Shown piece after piece: positions 8,434-17,002 of a DNA stretch of 64,000 bases. Made by a program: the position numbers and the translations under genes. A model generated the notes under the pieces. It was not told where the DNA came from and ran no database searches. It saw only the letters and a list, made by a program, of their open reading frames with translations. The stretch comes from Lacinutrix sp. Hel_I_90 (GTDB lineage Bacteria > Bacteroidota > Bacteroidia > Flavobacteriales > Flavobacteriaceae), in the NCBI RefSeq assembly GCF_000934685.1, contig NZ_JYNQ01000001.1, forward strand, positions 620,001 to 684,000, given 5' to 3'. The stretch's first letter is position 1; the number at the start of each line of letters is the position of its first letter.

Positions 8434-10125
8434 TTAACGAACTAGCTTTTTATACTTGATACGTTTCGGCATTAAATCACCGCCCAATCTCTGCTTCTTA
8501 TTTTCTTCATATTCACTAAATCCGCCTTCAAAGAAATAGACTTCACTATTACCCTCAAAAGCCAATATATGGGTACAAATTCTATCTAAAAACCAACGGT
8601 CGTGACTAATGACTACAGCACAACCCGCAAAGTTTTCCAAACCTTCCTCTAAGGCGCGTAATGTATTAACATCTAGATCGTTAGTTGGCTCATCTAAAAG
8701 CAATACATTACCTTCTTCTTTTAGTGTCATTGCTAAATGTAAACGGTTGCGTTCACCACCAGAAAGCATTTTAACTTTCTTATTTTGCTCACTTCCACTA
8801 AAATTAAAACGGCTTAAATAGGCACGAGAATTCACCTGCTTTCCTCCCATCATTACTAATTCCTGCTCGTCACTAAAGTTTTGCCAAATGGATTTCTCTA
8901 AATCTATATTTGAATGTGCTTGATCAACGTAGGCTATTTTTGCTGTTTCACCAACTTTAAACGCTCCTTTGTCTGGCGTTTCTTCTCCCATTATCATCCT
9001 AAAAATAGTGGTTTTACCGGCGCCATTTGGTCCAATAACACCTACAATTCCTGCTTGAGGTAAATTAAAGTTTAAATCCTCATATAGCAACTTATCATCA
9101 TAGGCTTTACTTACGCCTACAGCTTCAATCACGTTTGTACCCAAACGTGGTCCATTGGGAATATAGATTTCTAATTTTTCGTCAAGTTGTTTTTGATCTT
9201 GACTCATTAATTTATCGTAATTATTTAAACGCGCCTTTTGTTTGGTCTGGCGCCCTTTCGCTCCTTGTCTTACCCACTCCAACTCACGCTCTAAGGTTTT
9301 CTGTCTTTTAGAAGCGACCTTGCTTTCTTTCGCTAAACGCGTTGATTTTTGATCTAACCATGAAGAATAGTTACCTTTCCACGGGATGCCTTCTCCGCGA
9401 TCTAATTCTAAAATCCAACCTGCAACATTATCTAAGAAGTACCGGTCGTGTGTTACAGCAATAACAGTTCCTTTGTATTGCGCTAAATGCTGTTCTAACC
9501 AATGCACAGACTCTGCATCTAAGTGGTTGGTTGGCTCATCTAATAAGAGCACATCGGGTTCCTGTAATAGTAAACGACACAATGCAACACGCCTGCGTTC
9601 ACCACCTGATAACACCGCTATTTTTTTATCTCCATCAGGCGTTCTAAGCGCATCCATGGCGATTTCTAATTTTGTGTCTAGCTCCCAAGCATTTGAAGCG
9701 TCTATTTGATCCTGAAGTTCTGCTTGACGGTTCATTAGCTTTTCCATTTTATCTGAATCGCTATAGACTTCTTCTAAACCAAACTGGTCGTTAATTTTAT
9801 TATACTCATCAAGTATAGCCACTGTTTCAGCAGCACCTTCACGAACGATTTCCATTACCGTTTTATCTTCGTCTAACTTTGGCTCTTGCTCTAAATAACC
9901 AACCGAATAGTCCTGAGAAAACACCACATCACCCTGATAGTTTTTATCTACACCAGCGATTATTTTTAGCAAAGTTGATTTTCCCGAGCCATTAAGACCT
10001 AAGATTCCAATTTTAGCGCCATAAAAGAAACTGAGGTAGATGTTCTTTAGAACTGGTGTATTTGCACTTTGGTATGACTTAGTCACACCAGACATAGAAA
10101 ATATTATCTTTTTATCATCACTCAT
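8434..10125 (-). CDS. ettA: Energy-dependent translational throttle protein EttA (ABC-F ATPase)
   Basis: 563 residues, cytoplasmic, with two ABC nucleotide-binding domains and no membrane domain. The first has Walker A GLNGSGKST, signature LSGGERRRVALCRLLL and DEPTNHLDAESVHWLE. The second has GPNGAGKTT, LSGGERNRLHLAM and DEPTNDLDVNTLRALEE. Between them is the charged linker (ELEWVRQGAKGRQTKQKAR) typical of ABC-F proteins. The length and the motif GNYSSWLDQK match EttA, which binds the ribosomal E site and couples early elongation to the ATP/ADP ratio. Its ATG lies 2 bp after the stop of the upstream 60-residue membrane protein gene, so the two form one operon. Confidence 0.95.
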   Translation of the reverse strand: MSDDKKIIFSMSGVTKSYQSANTPVLKNIYLSFFYGAKIGILGLNGSGKSTLLKIIAGVDKNYQGDVVFSQDYSVGYLEQEPKLDEDKTVMEIVREGAAETVAILDEYNKINDQFGLEEVYSDSDKMEKLMNRQAELQDQIDASNAWELDTKLEIAMDALRTPDGDKKIAVLSGGERRRVALCRLLLQEPDVLLLDEPTNHLDAESVHWLEQHLAQYKGTVIAVTHDRYFLDNVAGWILELDRGEGIPWKGNYSSWLDQKSTRLAKESKVASKRQKTLERELEWVRQGAKGRQTKQKARLNNYDKLMSQDQKQLDEKLEIYIPNGPRLGTNVIEAVGVSKAYDDKLLYEDLNFNLPQAGIVGVIGPNGAGKTTIFRMIMGEETPDKGAFKVGETAKIAYVDQAHSNIDLEKSIWQNFSDEQELVMMGGKQVNSRAYLSRFNFSGSEQNKKVKMLSGGERNRLHLAMTLKEEGNVLLLDEPTNDLDVNTLRALEEGLENFAGCAVVISHDRWFLDRICTHILAFEGNSEVYFFEGGFSEYEENKKQRLGGDLMPKRIKYKKLVR

Positions 10126-10127
10126 AA

Positions 10128-10310
10128 CTATACTCTTCCTTTTAATGCATTAAAAACCCAGGCAACAGCAAAAAATCCAACGCCCACAGCTGCGAAGCCC
10201 CAACCTGCGACATCATCATACCTAAACGCTCCTAAGCCTATTAAACCTAATCCTACTAATATCATTATTGTGGTAGCCCAAGCTAACACGGTATTTTTAT
10301 TCATTGCCAT
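10128..10310 (-). CDS. CAL67264-type small membrane protein, 60 aa
   Basis: Two transmembrane helices (about residues 9-27 and 35-55) with a short polar turn YDDVAGWG and a basic C-terminus ALKGRV. It matches the short family I remember as 'CAL67264 family membrane protein', which is found directly upstream of ettA in many flavobacteria. The start MAMNKN may equally be the second Met at residue 3. The function is unknown. The coupling with ettA is by position: 2 bp separate the genes. Confidence 0.8.
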   Translation of the reverse strand: MAMNKNTVLAWATTIMILVGLGLIGLGAFRYDDVAGWGFAAVGVGFFAVAWVFNALKGRV

Positions 10311-10356
10311 AATTATTTTCTTTAAAAAGGGAATTACAAATATCGGTTTTTAAAAA

Positions 10357-10386
10357 GAAAAAACACACTGTAATGTGTGCTTTTTC
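10357..10386 (-). terminator. Terminator of the reductase-marR-pirin operon
   Basis: The arms GAAAAAACACAC (10357-10368) and GTGTGCTTTTTC (10375-10386) pair with a single mismatch around a six-base loop. On the minus strand a T-rich tract follows. It sits 20 bp after the pirin stop and before the 60-residue membrane protein gene, which separates the two operons. Confidence 0.75.
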
Positions 10387-10405
10387 AATGCGTATTTAAT
10401 AAAAA

Positions 10406-11119
10406 TTACATAGGCACTTCTATCAAGAGTAAATCCGAATTTTCATTTGCTTTAATTGAAAACGTATCCGTTTCTGAAACACCTATTGCATCTCTAGACT
10501 CAAAGGTTTGATTATTTACCGAAGCATTCCCGCTAACATTCATAATATACACGCCATGGTGTTTTGATATGGTGTTGTATTGGATGGTGTTATCTTTAGT
10601 TAAATCAATTCTTGAAATTTTGGCATTTTGGTAAATTTTTAACCCTTCATCATCTGTCTGTATTGAAGATACCAATGTTTGAAATTTATTATTTCGGTCT
10701 TCAGGATTAAAACGTATTTGATCGTATCTAGGTTCAACATTATGTTTATCTGGCATAATCCAAATTTGAAACAAGCTAAGATAGTGCTCTTGCGAACCAT
10801 TAATTTCTGAATGCTGTAATCCAGAACCTGCAGACATCACTTGCACTTCCCCCGGCTTAACAGATAACCATGCATTTGCCATAGAATCTCTGTGCTTTAA
10901 TTCGCCACTTAAGGGAATAGTGATAATTTCCATGTTATCATGAGGATGGGTTCCAAAACCCATTTTAGGTGCTATAATATCGTCGTTTAATACGCGTAGT
11001 GCTCCAAACTGTAATTTTTCTGAATCATAATAATTAGCAAAACTAAAAGAGTGATTGGCTTGTAACCAACCGTGATTAGCATAGCCTCTTGATGCAGCTT
11101 TATGTATTATTGTTTTCAT
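10406..11119 (-). CDS. Pirin family protein (cupin, YhhW-like)
   Basis: A 237-residue bicupin-type pirin. The N-terminal cupin carries the family signature LRVLNDDIIAPKMGFGTHPH followed by DNMEIITIPLSGELKHRDS, with metal-binding His residues in GTHPH and LKHRD, and later GSGLQHSE with the final His and Glu. Pirins of this kind are iron-dependent and several have quercetin 2,3-dioxygenase activity. The gene overlaps the upstream marR gene by 4 bp (ATGA), so it is translated from the same mRNA as the regulator and the flavin reductase. The context fits a response to quinones or aromatic electrophiles. Confidence 0.9.
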   Translation of the reverse strand: MKTIIHKAASRGYANHGWLQANHSFSFANYYDSEKLQFGALRVLNDDIIAPKMGFGTHPHDNMEIITIPLSGELKHRDSMANAWLSVKPGEVQVMSAGSGLQHSEINGSQEHYLSLFQIWIMPDKHNVEPRYDQIRFNPEDRNNKFQTLVSSIQTDDEGLKIYQNAKISRIDLTKDNTIQYNTISKHHGVYIMNVSGNASVNNQTFESRDAIGVSETDTFSIKANENSDLLLIEVPM

Positions 11120-11553
11120 CTTATTTTATCTAATAAATTACTTAATTGTTTAGCTTCTTCCTGTGTTAATTGCTCTAAGATATCTGAATTGAACACCACA
11201 TCGATTTCTTTTAAAAGTTCGAGGCCTTTTTTAGTGATGTTGATGTGTACGACACGTCGGTCTTCTTTACATGCTTTACGTTCAATTAGCGCTTTAGATA
11301 TGAGCTTATCCATTAAGCGTGTCACGTTTGGTGCGCGCTCCACCATCCTCTCCTTTACCGTTTGTACTTTTAATGGTTTTCCTGAGCCGCGTAGAATACG
11401 TAAAATATTATGCTGTTGTGGTGACACATCAAAAGGTTTAAAAAAAAGCACCTGCTTGTTAGATAACCAATTTGCGGTATACATTATGTTAACAAAGGCT
11501 TTGAATCTATTGTCCTTGAATTTTGCATTAACATCTTTAGAAATATCAGCCAT
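11116..11553 (-). CDS. MarR-family transcriptional regulator
   Basis: 145 residues with a winged helix-turn-helix: VSPQQHNILRILRGSG, then VQTVKERMVERAPNVTRLMD as recognition region, and the wing ACKEDRRVVHINITKKG. It lies between a flavin reductase gene (1-bp overlap) and a pirin gene (4-bp overlap). A near-perfect palindrome at 12112-12133, just upstream of the first gene, is the likely operator for autoregulation. Redox-sensing MarR proteins controlling quinone reductases are well known. A Cys (KACKEDRR, about residue 92) is next to the wing, but whether it senses anything is unproven. Confidence 0.9.
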   Translation of the reverse strand: MADISKDVNAKFKDNRFKAFVNIMYTANWLSNKQVLFFKPFDVSPQQHNILRILRGSGKPLKVQTVKERMVERAPNVTRLMDKLISKALIERKACKEDRRVVHINITKKGLELLKEIDVVFNSDILEQLTQEEAKQLSNLLDKIR

Positions 11554-12083
11554 TATAGTGCCTTTTTAAAACTTGTAATTGCTTCGTTGAGTTCTTTATT
11601 TAAAGCAGTGTCTTTTATGCCTTCTGCCGAAAAATTCTCATGGAATGATGGCAAAGAAAAAGTAGCAATAATTTCTGAATCATGTCTTGGAAAACGGTCT
11701 TTCGCTATACTCAAACATGAGTTAGCTCCATTTTGACCCGGAGATGTTGCTAATAATAACATTGGTTTCTTATTCCAGAATTTTACTTCTTTTCTAGATA
11801 ACCAATCAAACAGATTTTTAAATGCAGTAGAATAAGCGCCATTATGTTCTGCTAATGATAATACGATACCATCAGAATCATTAATATACTTGAGGAATTT
11901 GTTAACAGCTTCTGGAATTCCTTTTTCTTTTTCTAAATCAATACTATATAAAGGCAAGTTAAAATCATTTAAGTCTAACACCTGAATCGCTACGCCTTCT
12001 ATTGAATTAGCGGCATAGGTTGCTAGTTGCTTATTAATGGATGTTTTACTGTTGCTACCTGCAAAGGCTATAATTTTCTTCAT
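11553..12083 (-). CDS. NADPH-dependent FMN reductase (flavodoxin-like fold)
   Basis: 176 residues. The N-terminal phosphate-binding loop is AFAGSNSKTSINKQLA, followed by VLDLNDFNLPLY, and the central SDGIVLSLAEHNGAYSTAFKNLFDWLSR matches the NADPH_dep_FMN_reductase signature (NGSxxxxLKNxxDW-like). The family (ArsH, YieF/ChrR, azoreductase-type) reduces quinones, chromate or azo dyes at a bound FMN. It is the first gene of the operon with marR and pirin. The substrate is unassigned; quinone reduction is favoured by context. Confidence 0.88.
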   Translation of the reverse strand: MKKIIAFAGSNSKTSINKQLATYAANSIEGVAIQVLDLNDFNLPLYSIDLEKEKGIPEAVNKFLKYINDSDGIVLSLAEHNGAYSTAFKNLFDWLSRKEVKFWNKKPMLLLATSPGQNGANSCLSIAKDRFPRHDSEIIATFSLPSFHENFSAEGIKDTALNKELNEAITSFKKAL

Positions 12084-12111
12084 AAATTTAATTTTCAGTA
12101 AAGATAATACT

Positions 12112-12133
12112 AATATATTCCTAGGAAAATATT
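12112..12133. promoter_or_regulatory. Palindromic MarR-type operator
   Basis: A 22-bp palindrome centred on CCTAGG (12120-12125) with only one mismatched pair; the half-site is AATATnTTCCT. It lies 29 bp upstream of the flavin reductase start. This is where an operator for the adjacent MarR regulator would be expected. The assignment is by position and symmetry. Confidence 0.65.
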
Positions 12134-12183
12134 ACAACAGGATTTAATACAAATTTAACTTTATTATTGTTGACAAATCTTTG

Positions 12184-12191
12184 TATTTTAG
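12184..12191 (+). promoter_or_regulatory. -7 element of the acyl-CoA carboxylase promoter
   Basis: TATTTTAG preceded by TTTG and followed by CACC closely resembles the Bacteroidota -7 element TAnnTTTG, one mismatch, and is near-identical in setting to the motif upstream of the men operon at 34872-34879. It decides the start codon: the in-frame TTG at 12167 would lie upstream of the transcription start, so the ATG at 12209 is used. Confidence 0.6.
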
Positions 12192-12208
12192 CACCAAAAT
12201 TACATTAC

Positions 12209-13837
12209 ATGGATATTAACTTCAATAAAAACGAAGACTATAATAAATTACTGGTTTCAGATTTAAAAACCAGGTTTGCACAAGTAAAATTAGGAGGCGG
12301 TCAAAAACGCATCGATAAACATCATGAAAAAGGAAAATTAACGGCCCGAGAACGTATTAATCACCTTTTAGATGAAAAGTCTAAGAGTATTGAAATAGGT
12401 GCTTTTGTTGGTGATGGCATGTATGAAGAACATGGTGGCTGCCCCTCTGGTGGCGTTGTTGTTAAAATTGGATACGTTAGCGGAAAACAATGTATCGTGG
12501 TTGCAAATGATGCTACAGTTAAGGCAGGTGCCTGGTTTCCTATTACTGCAAAAAAGAATTTACGTGCCCAGGAAATTGCCATAGAAAATAAATTACCTAT
12601 TATCTATTTAGTGGATAGTGCCGGCGTTTATTTACCGCTACAAGACGAAATATTTCCAGACAAAGAACATTTTGGTCGCATCTTTAGAAACAACGCAATA
12701 ATGAGCAGTATGGGAATTACCCAAATAGCAGCAGTAATGGGAAGTTGTGTTGCTGGTGGTGCTTACCTGCCAATCATGAGCGATGAAGCACTTATTGTTG
12801 ATAAAACAGGCAGTATTTTCTTAGCTGGAAGTTACTTAGTTAAAGCGGCCATCGGAGAAAGTATTGACAATGAAACGCTTGGTGGCGCGACGACACACTG
12901 TGAAATCTCTGGTGTTACAGATTATAAAGCAAAAGATGACCAAGACGCTTTAGACACGATACGCCGTTTGGTTGACAAGATTGGTGATCATGATAAAGCG
13001 GGCTACAATAGAGCTGAACCTAAAAAACCAAAGGATAACCCAGAAGAGATGTATGGTATTTTACCAAAATCTCGTGCAGATCAATATGATATGCTTGAAA
13101 TAATTTCCCGTTTGGTGGATGATGGTGAGTATGATGAGTATAAAAAAGGGTACGGACAAACCATCATTACAGCCTATGCGAGAATTGATGGTTGGGCCGT
13201 TGGAATAGTAGCTAATCAAAGAAAGTTAGTTAAAACCAAAAAAGGCGAAATGCAATTTGGTGGTGTTATTTATAACGACAGCGCGGATAAAGCCACGCGA
13301 TTTATAGCCAATTGCAATCAGAAGAAAATTCCATTAGTCTTTTTACAAGATGTTACTGGTTTTATGGTTGGAAGCAAAAGTGAACATGGTGGCATAATTA
13401 AAGATGGTGCTAAAATGGTAAACGCAGTGAGTAATAGTGTGGTTCCTAAATTTACTGTTGTTATTGGTAATAGTTATGGTGCTGGAAATTACGCCATGTG
13501 TGGAAAAGCATATGATCCGAGATTAATTGTCGCTTGGCCTAGTGCCGAATTGGCTGTAATGAGTGGTAATAGTGCTGCAAAAGTATTGTTACAAATTGAA
13601 AAAGCCTCATTACTAAAAAAAGGTGAAAAAATCACCCCAGAAAAAGAAGAAGAACTATTTAATAAAATAAAAAATAGATACGACAATCAAGTCTCTCCAT
13701 ATTATGCGGCTTCTCGTTTATGGACAGATGCTATTATCGATCCATTAGAAACTAGAACCTGGATAAGTATGGGTATTGAAGCTGCTAACCACGCTCCTAT
13801 TGAGAAGCCTTTTAATATGGGGGTTTTACAGGTTTAG
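12209..13837 (+). CDS. Acyl-CoA carboxylase beta (carboxyltransferase) subunit
   Basis: 542 residues from ATG 12209 (MDINFNKNEDYNKLL). Both crotonase-fold halves of a biotin-dependent carboxyltransferase are present. The N-half has KGKLTARERI, GGGxxxx-like KAGAWFPITAKK, VDSAGVYLPLQ and GSCVAGGAYLPIMSDE. The C-half has FLQDVTGFMVG, VIGNSYGAGNYAMCGKAY and WPSAELAVMSG. The family transfers a carboxyl group from carboxybiotin to propionyl-, methylcrotonyl- or another acyl-CoA. The HGGxHCxxSGxxD-type motif appears as GGATTHCEISGVTD. This clade resembles methylcrotonoyl-CoA carboxylase beta chains, but no biotin-carboxylase alpha gene is nearby, so substrate is left open. Confidence 0.92.
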   Translation: MDINFNKNEDYNKLLVSDLKTRFAQVKLGGGQKRIDKHHEKGKLTARERINHLLDEKSKSIEIGAFVGDGMYEEHGGCPSGGVVVKIGYVSGKQCIVVANDATVKAGAWFPITAKKNLRAQEIAIENKLPIIYLVDSAGVYLPLQDEIFPDKEHFGRIFRNNAIMSSMGITQIAAVMGSCVAGGAYLPIMSDEALIVDKTGSIFLAGSYLVKAAIGESIDNETLGGATTHCEISGVTDYKAKDDQDALDTIRRLVDKIGDHDKAGYNRAEPKKPKDNPEEMYGILPKSRADQYDMLEIISRLVDDGEYDEYKKGYGQTIITAYARIDGWAVGIVANQRKLVKTKKGEMQFGGVIYNDSADKATRFIANCNQKKIPLVFLQDVTGFMVGSKSEHGGIIKDGAKMVNAVSNSVVPKFTVVIGNSYGAGNYAMCGKAYDPRLIVAWPSAELAVMSGNSAAKVLLQIEKASLLKKGEKITPEKEEELFNKIKNRYDNQVSPYYAASRLWTDAIIDPLETRTWISMGIEAANHAPIEKPFNMGVLQV

Positions 13838-13839
13838 TT

Positions 13840-14685
13840 ATGAGATACATACTTTTTATTAGCTTCTTTTTTTTCTCACTCATTTTAATAGCACAAAGCA
13901 GCTATAATGATGTGGTTAGTTCTAGAAAAGAATTTAAATATGAAAAACCTTTAGATTTAAATATTTCAGATATAGTTATTTTGGATAATGATACACTTTA
14001 TGATAATTCCTATAGAACTTTTGATTTGGATTTTCTAAAAAAAAAATCTTACGAATACCCCAGAATGCTAAGGTATTATGAAAGAATTGTATTTTGTTAT
14101 ACTACGTCTAATCCACCTATTAAATATCAATTATACCAATGGAATTCACCTATTGTCATATTTTTAGATCCTAAATTACCAAAAGATGTAATCAATAAGT
14201 TTAAGGTTTTCTTTAGTAGTGAGCGTTTAAAATCTATTATAAATTTAAACATCAGCTTTTCAAAAAAGTTAAAGAATGCCAATTATTATATAAAAACAAT
14301 AGATGAAGATATAAATGGCTATGATGAAAATTATGAATTTGAATCTGTAGAAGAGCGTGAAAATAGTATTTTAACCGGAATCACTTATAATTTAGTAACA
14401 GATGGTAACAATAAGTTTCATGGTTGCCTACTTCAAATAAATCCTGAAAAAATGAATACTAAAACCGACTTATTAAAAAAACTTAAACAAGTATTTTTTA
14501 AGAGTCTAGGTAATTTTATTGCAGATAATTATAAAGACAAAAATAGTTTACTTCATAAAAAATATGACAATTCAGACAAAATTTCTCAATTTGATTTAGA
14601 TATACTTAAAATTCACTATTCCGTCATTTACGATCAGAAAATATACGGAAGCACTTTTAAGAAACTTATAAATTTAACGAATTAA
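13840..14685 (+). CDS. Exported protein, DUF2927-like C-terminus (paralogue A)
   Basis: 281 residues with a Sec signal peptide (MRYILFISFFFFSLILIAQS, cleavage near residue 20). A central SPIVIFLDPKLPKDVINKFK strand-helix unit is followed by a C-terminal block: FFKSLGNFIADNYKDKNSLL, then SQFDLDILKIHYS. That block recalls DUF2927-like secreted proteins (a slightly degenerate zinc-peptidase-like layout with ...QSLG..., ...S..D...L..LY...). No HExxH is visible. It begins 2 bp after the carboxylase stop, and an evident paralogue follows 4 bp downstream. The function is unknown. Confidence 0.72.
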   Translation: MRYILFISFFFFSLILIAQSSYNDVVSSRKEFKYEKPLDLNISDIVILDNDTLYDNSYRTFDLDFLKKKSYEYPRMLRYYERIVFCYTTSNPPIKYQLYQWNSPIVIFLDPKLPKDVINKFKVFFSSERLKSIINLNISFSKKLKNANYYIKTIDEDINGYDENYEFESVEERENSILTGITYNLVTDGNNKFHGCLLQINPEKMNTKTDLLKKLKQVFFKSLGNFIADNYKDKNSLLHKKYDNSDKISQFDLDILKIHYSVIYDQKIYGSTFKKLINLTN

Positions 14686-14689
14686 TTTT

Positions 14690-15571
14690 ATGTTTAAGTA
14701 CTTATATTTTATTATATGCCTTCTAATTAGCTTTAACCTTATTGGACAAAATTTTAAAACTGATACGATAAAAAGAATGTATATGCCAATTAAGGCTTAT
14801 AAACTAAAATACAAAAAACCCTTAACTGCTAAAGATTCTACTTCATTTTTTTACAGGGATAATGATACTCTGGTTCTAATAGAAAATTTCATACGCCCAA
14901 AAGGCGTGAGCATACCTTACGAATATAAAGATTCAACCTTCTTATACTTTTACAAAAAAGTAGCCTTCAATCACAAAACTGACAGTATTGACAGAAAAAC
15001 TTCAATGAAATATTGGAAAGACGATATTCGTATTTTCTTTTCAAAAAGTGTATCAAGAAAAACAAAAAAAAAGCTACTTTCTTTTGCTAAAACAATAACA
15101 AAACCAATAGACTCTTTAGATATAAATGTTGTTAAAAAAGTAGAAAATTCAAATTTTATTATTTACTATTTTGGTGATTTTGAATATGAACCCAGAATGG
15201 TTGACAATAAAAATTCTGATTATTATATGTATTGGAATAACAAAAATCAGATTTACAGGAATACTATTAAATTAGATTCTAAAATATATTTTAATGAAGC
15301 GATGAGAATAAACAAATTAAAAGAATTTGTTTTACAAAGCCTAGGTCATTTTAAATTAAGAAATGACTTTAGCTGTAATAGTTATTTTGCAAATTGTCAT
15401 TCTGCTAACAAACAGTTAACTCCATTAGATCTTGAATTACTAAAATACCATTATTCCTATGGTATTTGTAAAGGTACAGATCTTGAAACTTTTGAAAATC
15501 AACATGAAAAAGCGAAAGAACAATTAAAAAAGAATAATAGTCGTATAAATTTTTTCCATACTAATGATTAA
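14690..15571 (+). CDS. Exported protein, DUF2927-like C-terminus (paralogue B)
   Basis: 293 residues with a signal peptide (MFKYLYFIICLLISFNLIGQ, cleavage near residue 20). It parallels the preceding gene: a DNDTLVLIENF segment against ILDNDTLYDNSYRTF, a KDDIRIFFSKSVSRKTKKKL unit, then LQSLGHFKLRND, and LTPLDLELLKYHYSYGICKGTD against FDLDILKIHYS. Two Cys pairs in the C-terminal third (CNSYFANCHS) are absent from paralogue A and may form a periplasmic disulfide. The 3' end overlaps a hairpin terminator, so the transcript of carboxylase plus the two exported proteins probably ends here. Confidence 0.72.
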   Translation: MFKYLYFIICLLISFNLIGQNFKTDTIKRMYMPIKAYKLKYKKPLTAKDSTSFFYRDNDTLVLIENFIRPKGVSIPYEYKDSTFLYFYKKVAFNHKTDSIDRKTSMKYWKDDIRIFFSKSVSRKTKKKLLSFAKTITKPIDSLDINVVKKVENSNFIIYYFGDFEYEPRMVDNKNSDYYMYWNNKNQIYRNTIKLDSKIYFNEAMRINKLKEFVLQSLGHFKLRNDFSCNSYFANCHSANKQLTPLDLELLKYHYSYGICKGTDLETFENQHEKAKEQLKKNNSRINFFHTND

Positions 15572-15585
15572 GATTATTAGTATGG
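15556..15585 (+). terminator. Terminator overlapping the stop codon of paralogue B
   Basis: The arms CCATACTAAT (15556-15565) and ATTAGTATGG (15576-15585) are perfect inverted copies, followed by TATTTTAC. The stop codon at 15569-15571 lies in the loop. The MFS gene starts 15 bp after the hairpin, so some readthrough is possible. Confidence 0.65.
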
Positions 15586-15600
15586 TATTTTACAGGTGTA

Positions 15601-16866
15601 ATGACTAAGACAAAAACCTCATCACCAGTTTATATTATCATCTTACTGATTTTAGCTGGTGAGGCTGTTTTTATACTTCCTTTTGTTTTACAACGCATTT
15701 TTAGATCTACATTTTTAGAATCATTTACTTTAAGTCAAACAGAATTAGGAAGCTGTTTCTCGGTTTATGGTACTGTTGCGCTTTTTTCGTATCTGTTTGG
15801 AGGCCCTCTTGCCGACCGCTTTAAACCACACCTATTAATGTCTGTCGCATTAGCACTAACTGCTCTAGGCGGGTTTTATTTAGCCAGCTATCCAACACTT
15901 TTTAATCTTCACTTACTTTATGGTTTTTGGGGGTTTACAACCATTTTTTTGTTTTGGGCTGCGATGATAAAAGCAACCAGAATTTGGGGAGGCACCAATA
16001 AACAAGGCATTGCTTTCGGTTTCTTAGATGGAGGTCGCGGACTCGTAGCTGCCATTTTTGGATCTATTGGTGTTTTGATTTTTTCCTTGTTCATAACTAA
16101 AGATATCGAACTTACCTCTATTGCAGAGCGTCGGGAAGCATTTAAACAGGTTATTATATACCTCTCTTTTGCGGTTGTTGTGATTGCACTTTTCGTATTT
16201 TTCTTTTTAAGATTTCATGAGGTTGAACAGGGCAGTACTAAAAGAGTTAAAGTATTTACATTAGAAAACTTCAAAATAGTCATAAAGTTTAGAACGGTTT
16301 GGCTACTGATGCTAATTATTTTATGTGCCTATTATGCCTATAAAATGACAGATCTTTTTAGTCAGTATGCTGAGGATGTGATGCTATACAATAAGATTGA
16401 ATCTGCTAAAATAGGCACTTATCTGTTATATATGCGACCGGTTATTGGTGTCACAATTGGATTACTCGCAGACCGTACAAAGGCTTCACTATGGATTATC
16501 ATTGGTTTTTTATTAATGACCATCACAGCTCTTATTTTTGCCTCAGGAATTATTGATGATAGCCAGACCTTATTTTTTGTTTTATCCATTGGGTCGATGG
16601 CTCTAGGGGTTTATTCAGCAAGAGTGTTATACTTTGCCACTCTAGAAGAAGGAAAAATCCCTATAGCGATAACAGGCACTGCCGTTGGCTTTATTTCTGT
16701 AGTGGGATATACACCCGATATTTTTGCGGGTCTTGTATATGGTTACTTTTTAGATACTTACACTGGCGAAACAGGACATCAGATAGCTTTTGGGATTATG
16801 GCTGGCTTTTGCTTCGTAGGTTTACTAGCGTCAGTTGCTTTTTACAAGCAAACTAAACAAGGTTGA
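15601..16866 (+). CDS. MFS transporter
   Basis: 421 residues with about 12 hydrophobic segments. The N-terminal repeat has the MFS loop 2-3 motif GGPLADRFKPH, and the equivalent in the C-half is GLLADRTKAS. The central cytoplasmic loop lies around residues 205-225 (HEVEQGSTKRVKV). A large helix pair with FWAAMIKATRIWGG is typical of the nitrate/sugar-phosphate-like branch of MFS proteins. The substrate cannot be inferred. It lies 15 bp after a hairpin on the same strand as the carboxylase group and is followed by a DoxX gene with its own 136-bp leader. Confidence 0.85.
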   Translation: MTKTKTSSPVYIIILLILAGEAVFILPFVLQRIFRSTFLESFTLSQTELGSCFSVYGTVALFSYLFGGPLADRFKPHLLMSVALALTALGGFYLASYPTLFNLHLLYGFWGFTTIFLFWAAMIKATRIWGGTNKQGIAFGFLDGGRGLVAAIFGSIGVLIFSLFITKDIELTSIAERREAFKQVIIYLSFAVVVIALFVFFFLRFHEVEQGSTKRVKVFTLENFKIVIKFRTVWLLMLIILCAYYAYKMTDLFSQYAEDVMLYNKIESAKIGTYLLYMRPVIGVTIGLLADRTKASLWIIIGFLLMTITALIFASGIIDDSQTLFFVLSIGSMALGVYSARVLYFATLEEGKIPIAITGTAVGFISVVGYTPDIFAGLVYGYFLDTYTGETGHQIAFGIMAGFCFVGLLASVAFYKQTKQG

Positions 16867-17002
16867 ATAAATTAGATATTAGTTTCTCTTCTCATTAGAA
16901 CACCTATCATATTGTAAAAAATTAAATTTAAGGATTTCACAAATTAAAAACTCTCAATTTATTTTTGTACCTTAATCACTGATAATCAACACATTTAAAA
17001 TT

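Noticed and set aside
12167-12208. Upstream TTG start for the carboxylase gene
   Set aside because: It lies upstream of the -7 element and adds a stretch absent in the family; the ATG at 12209 is preferred.
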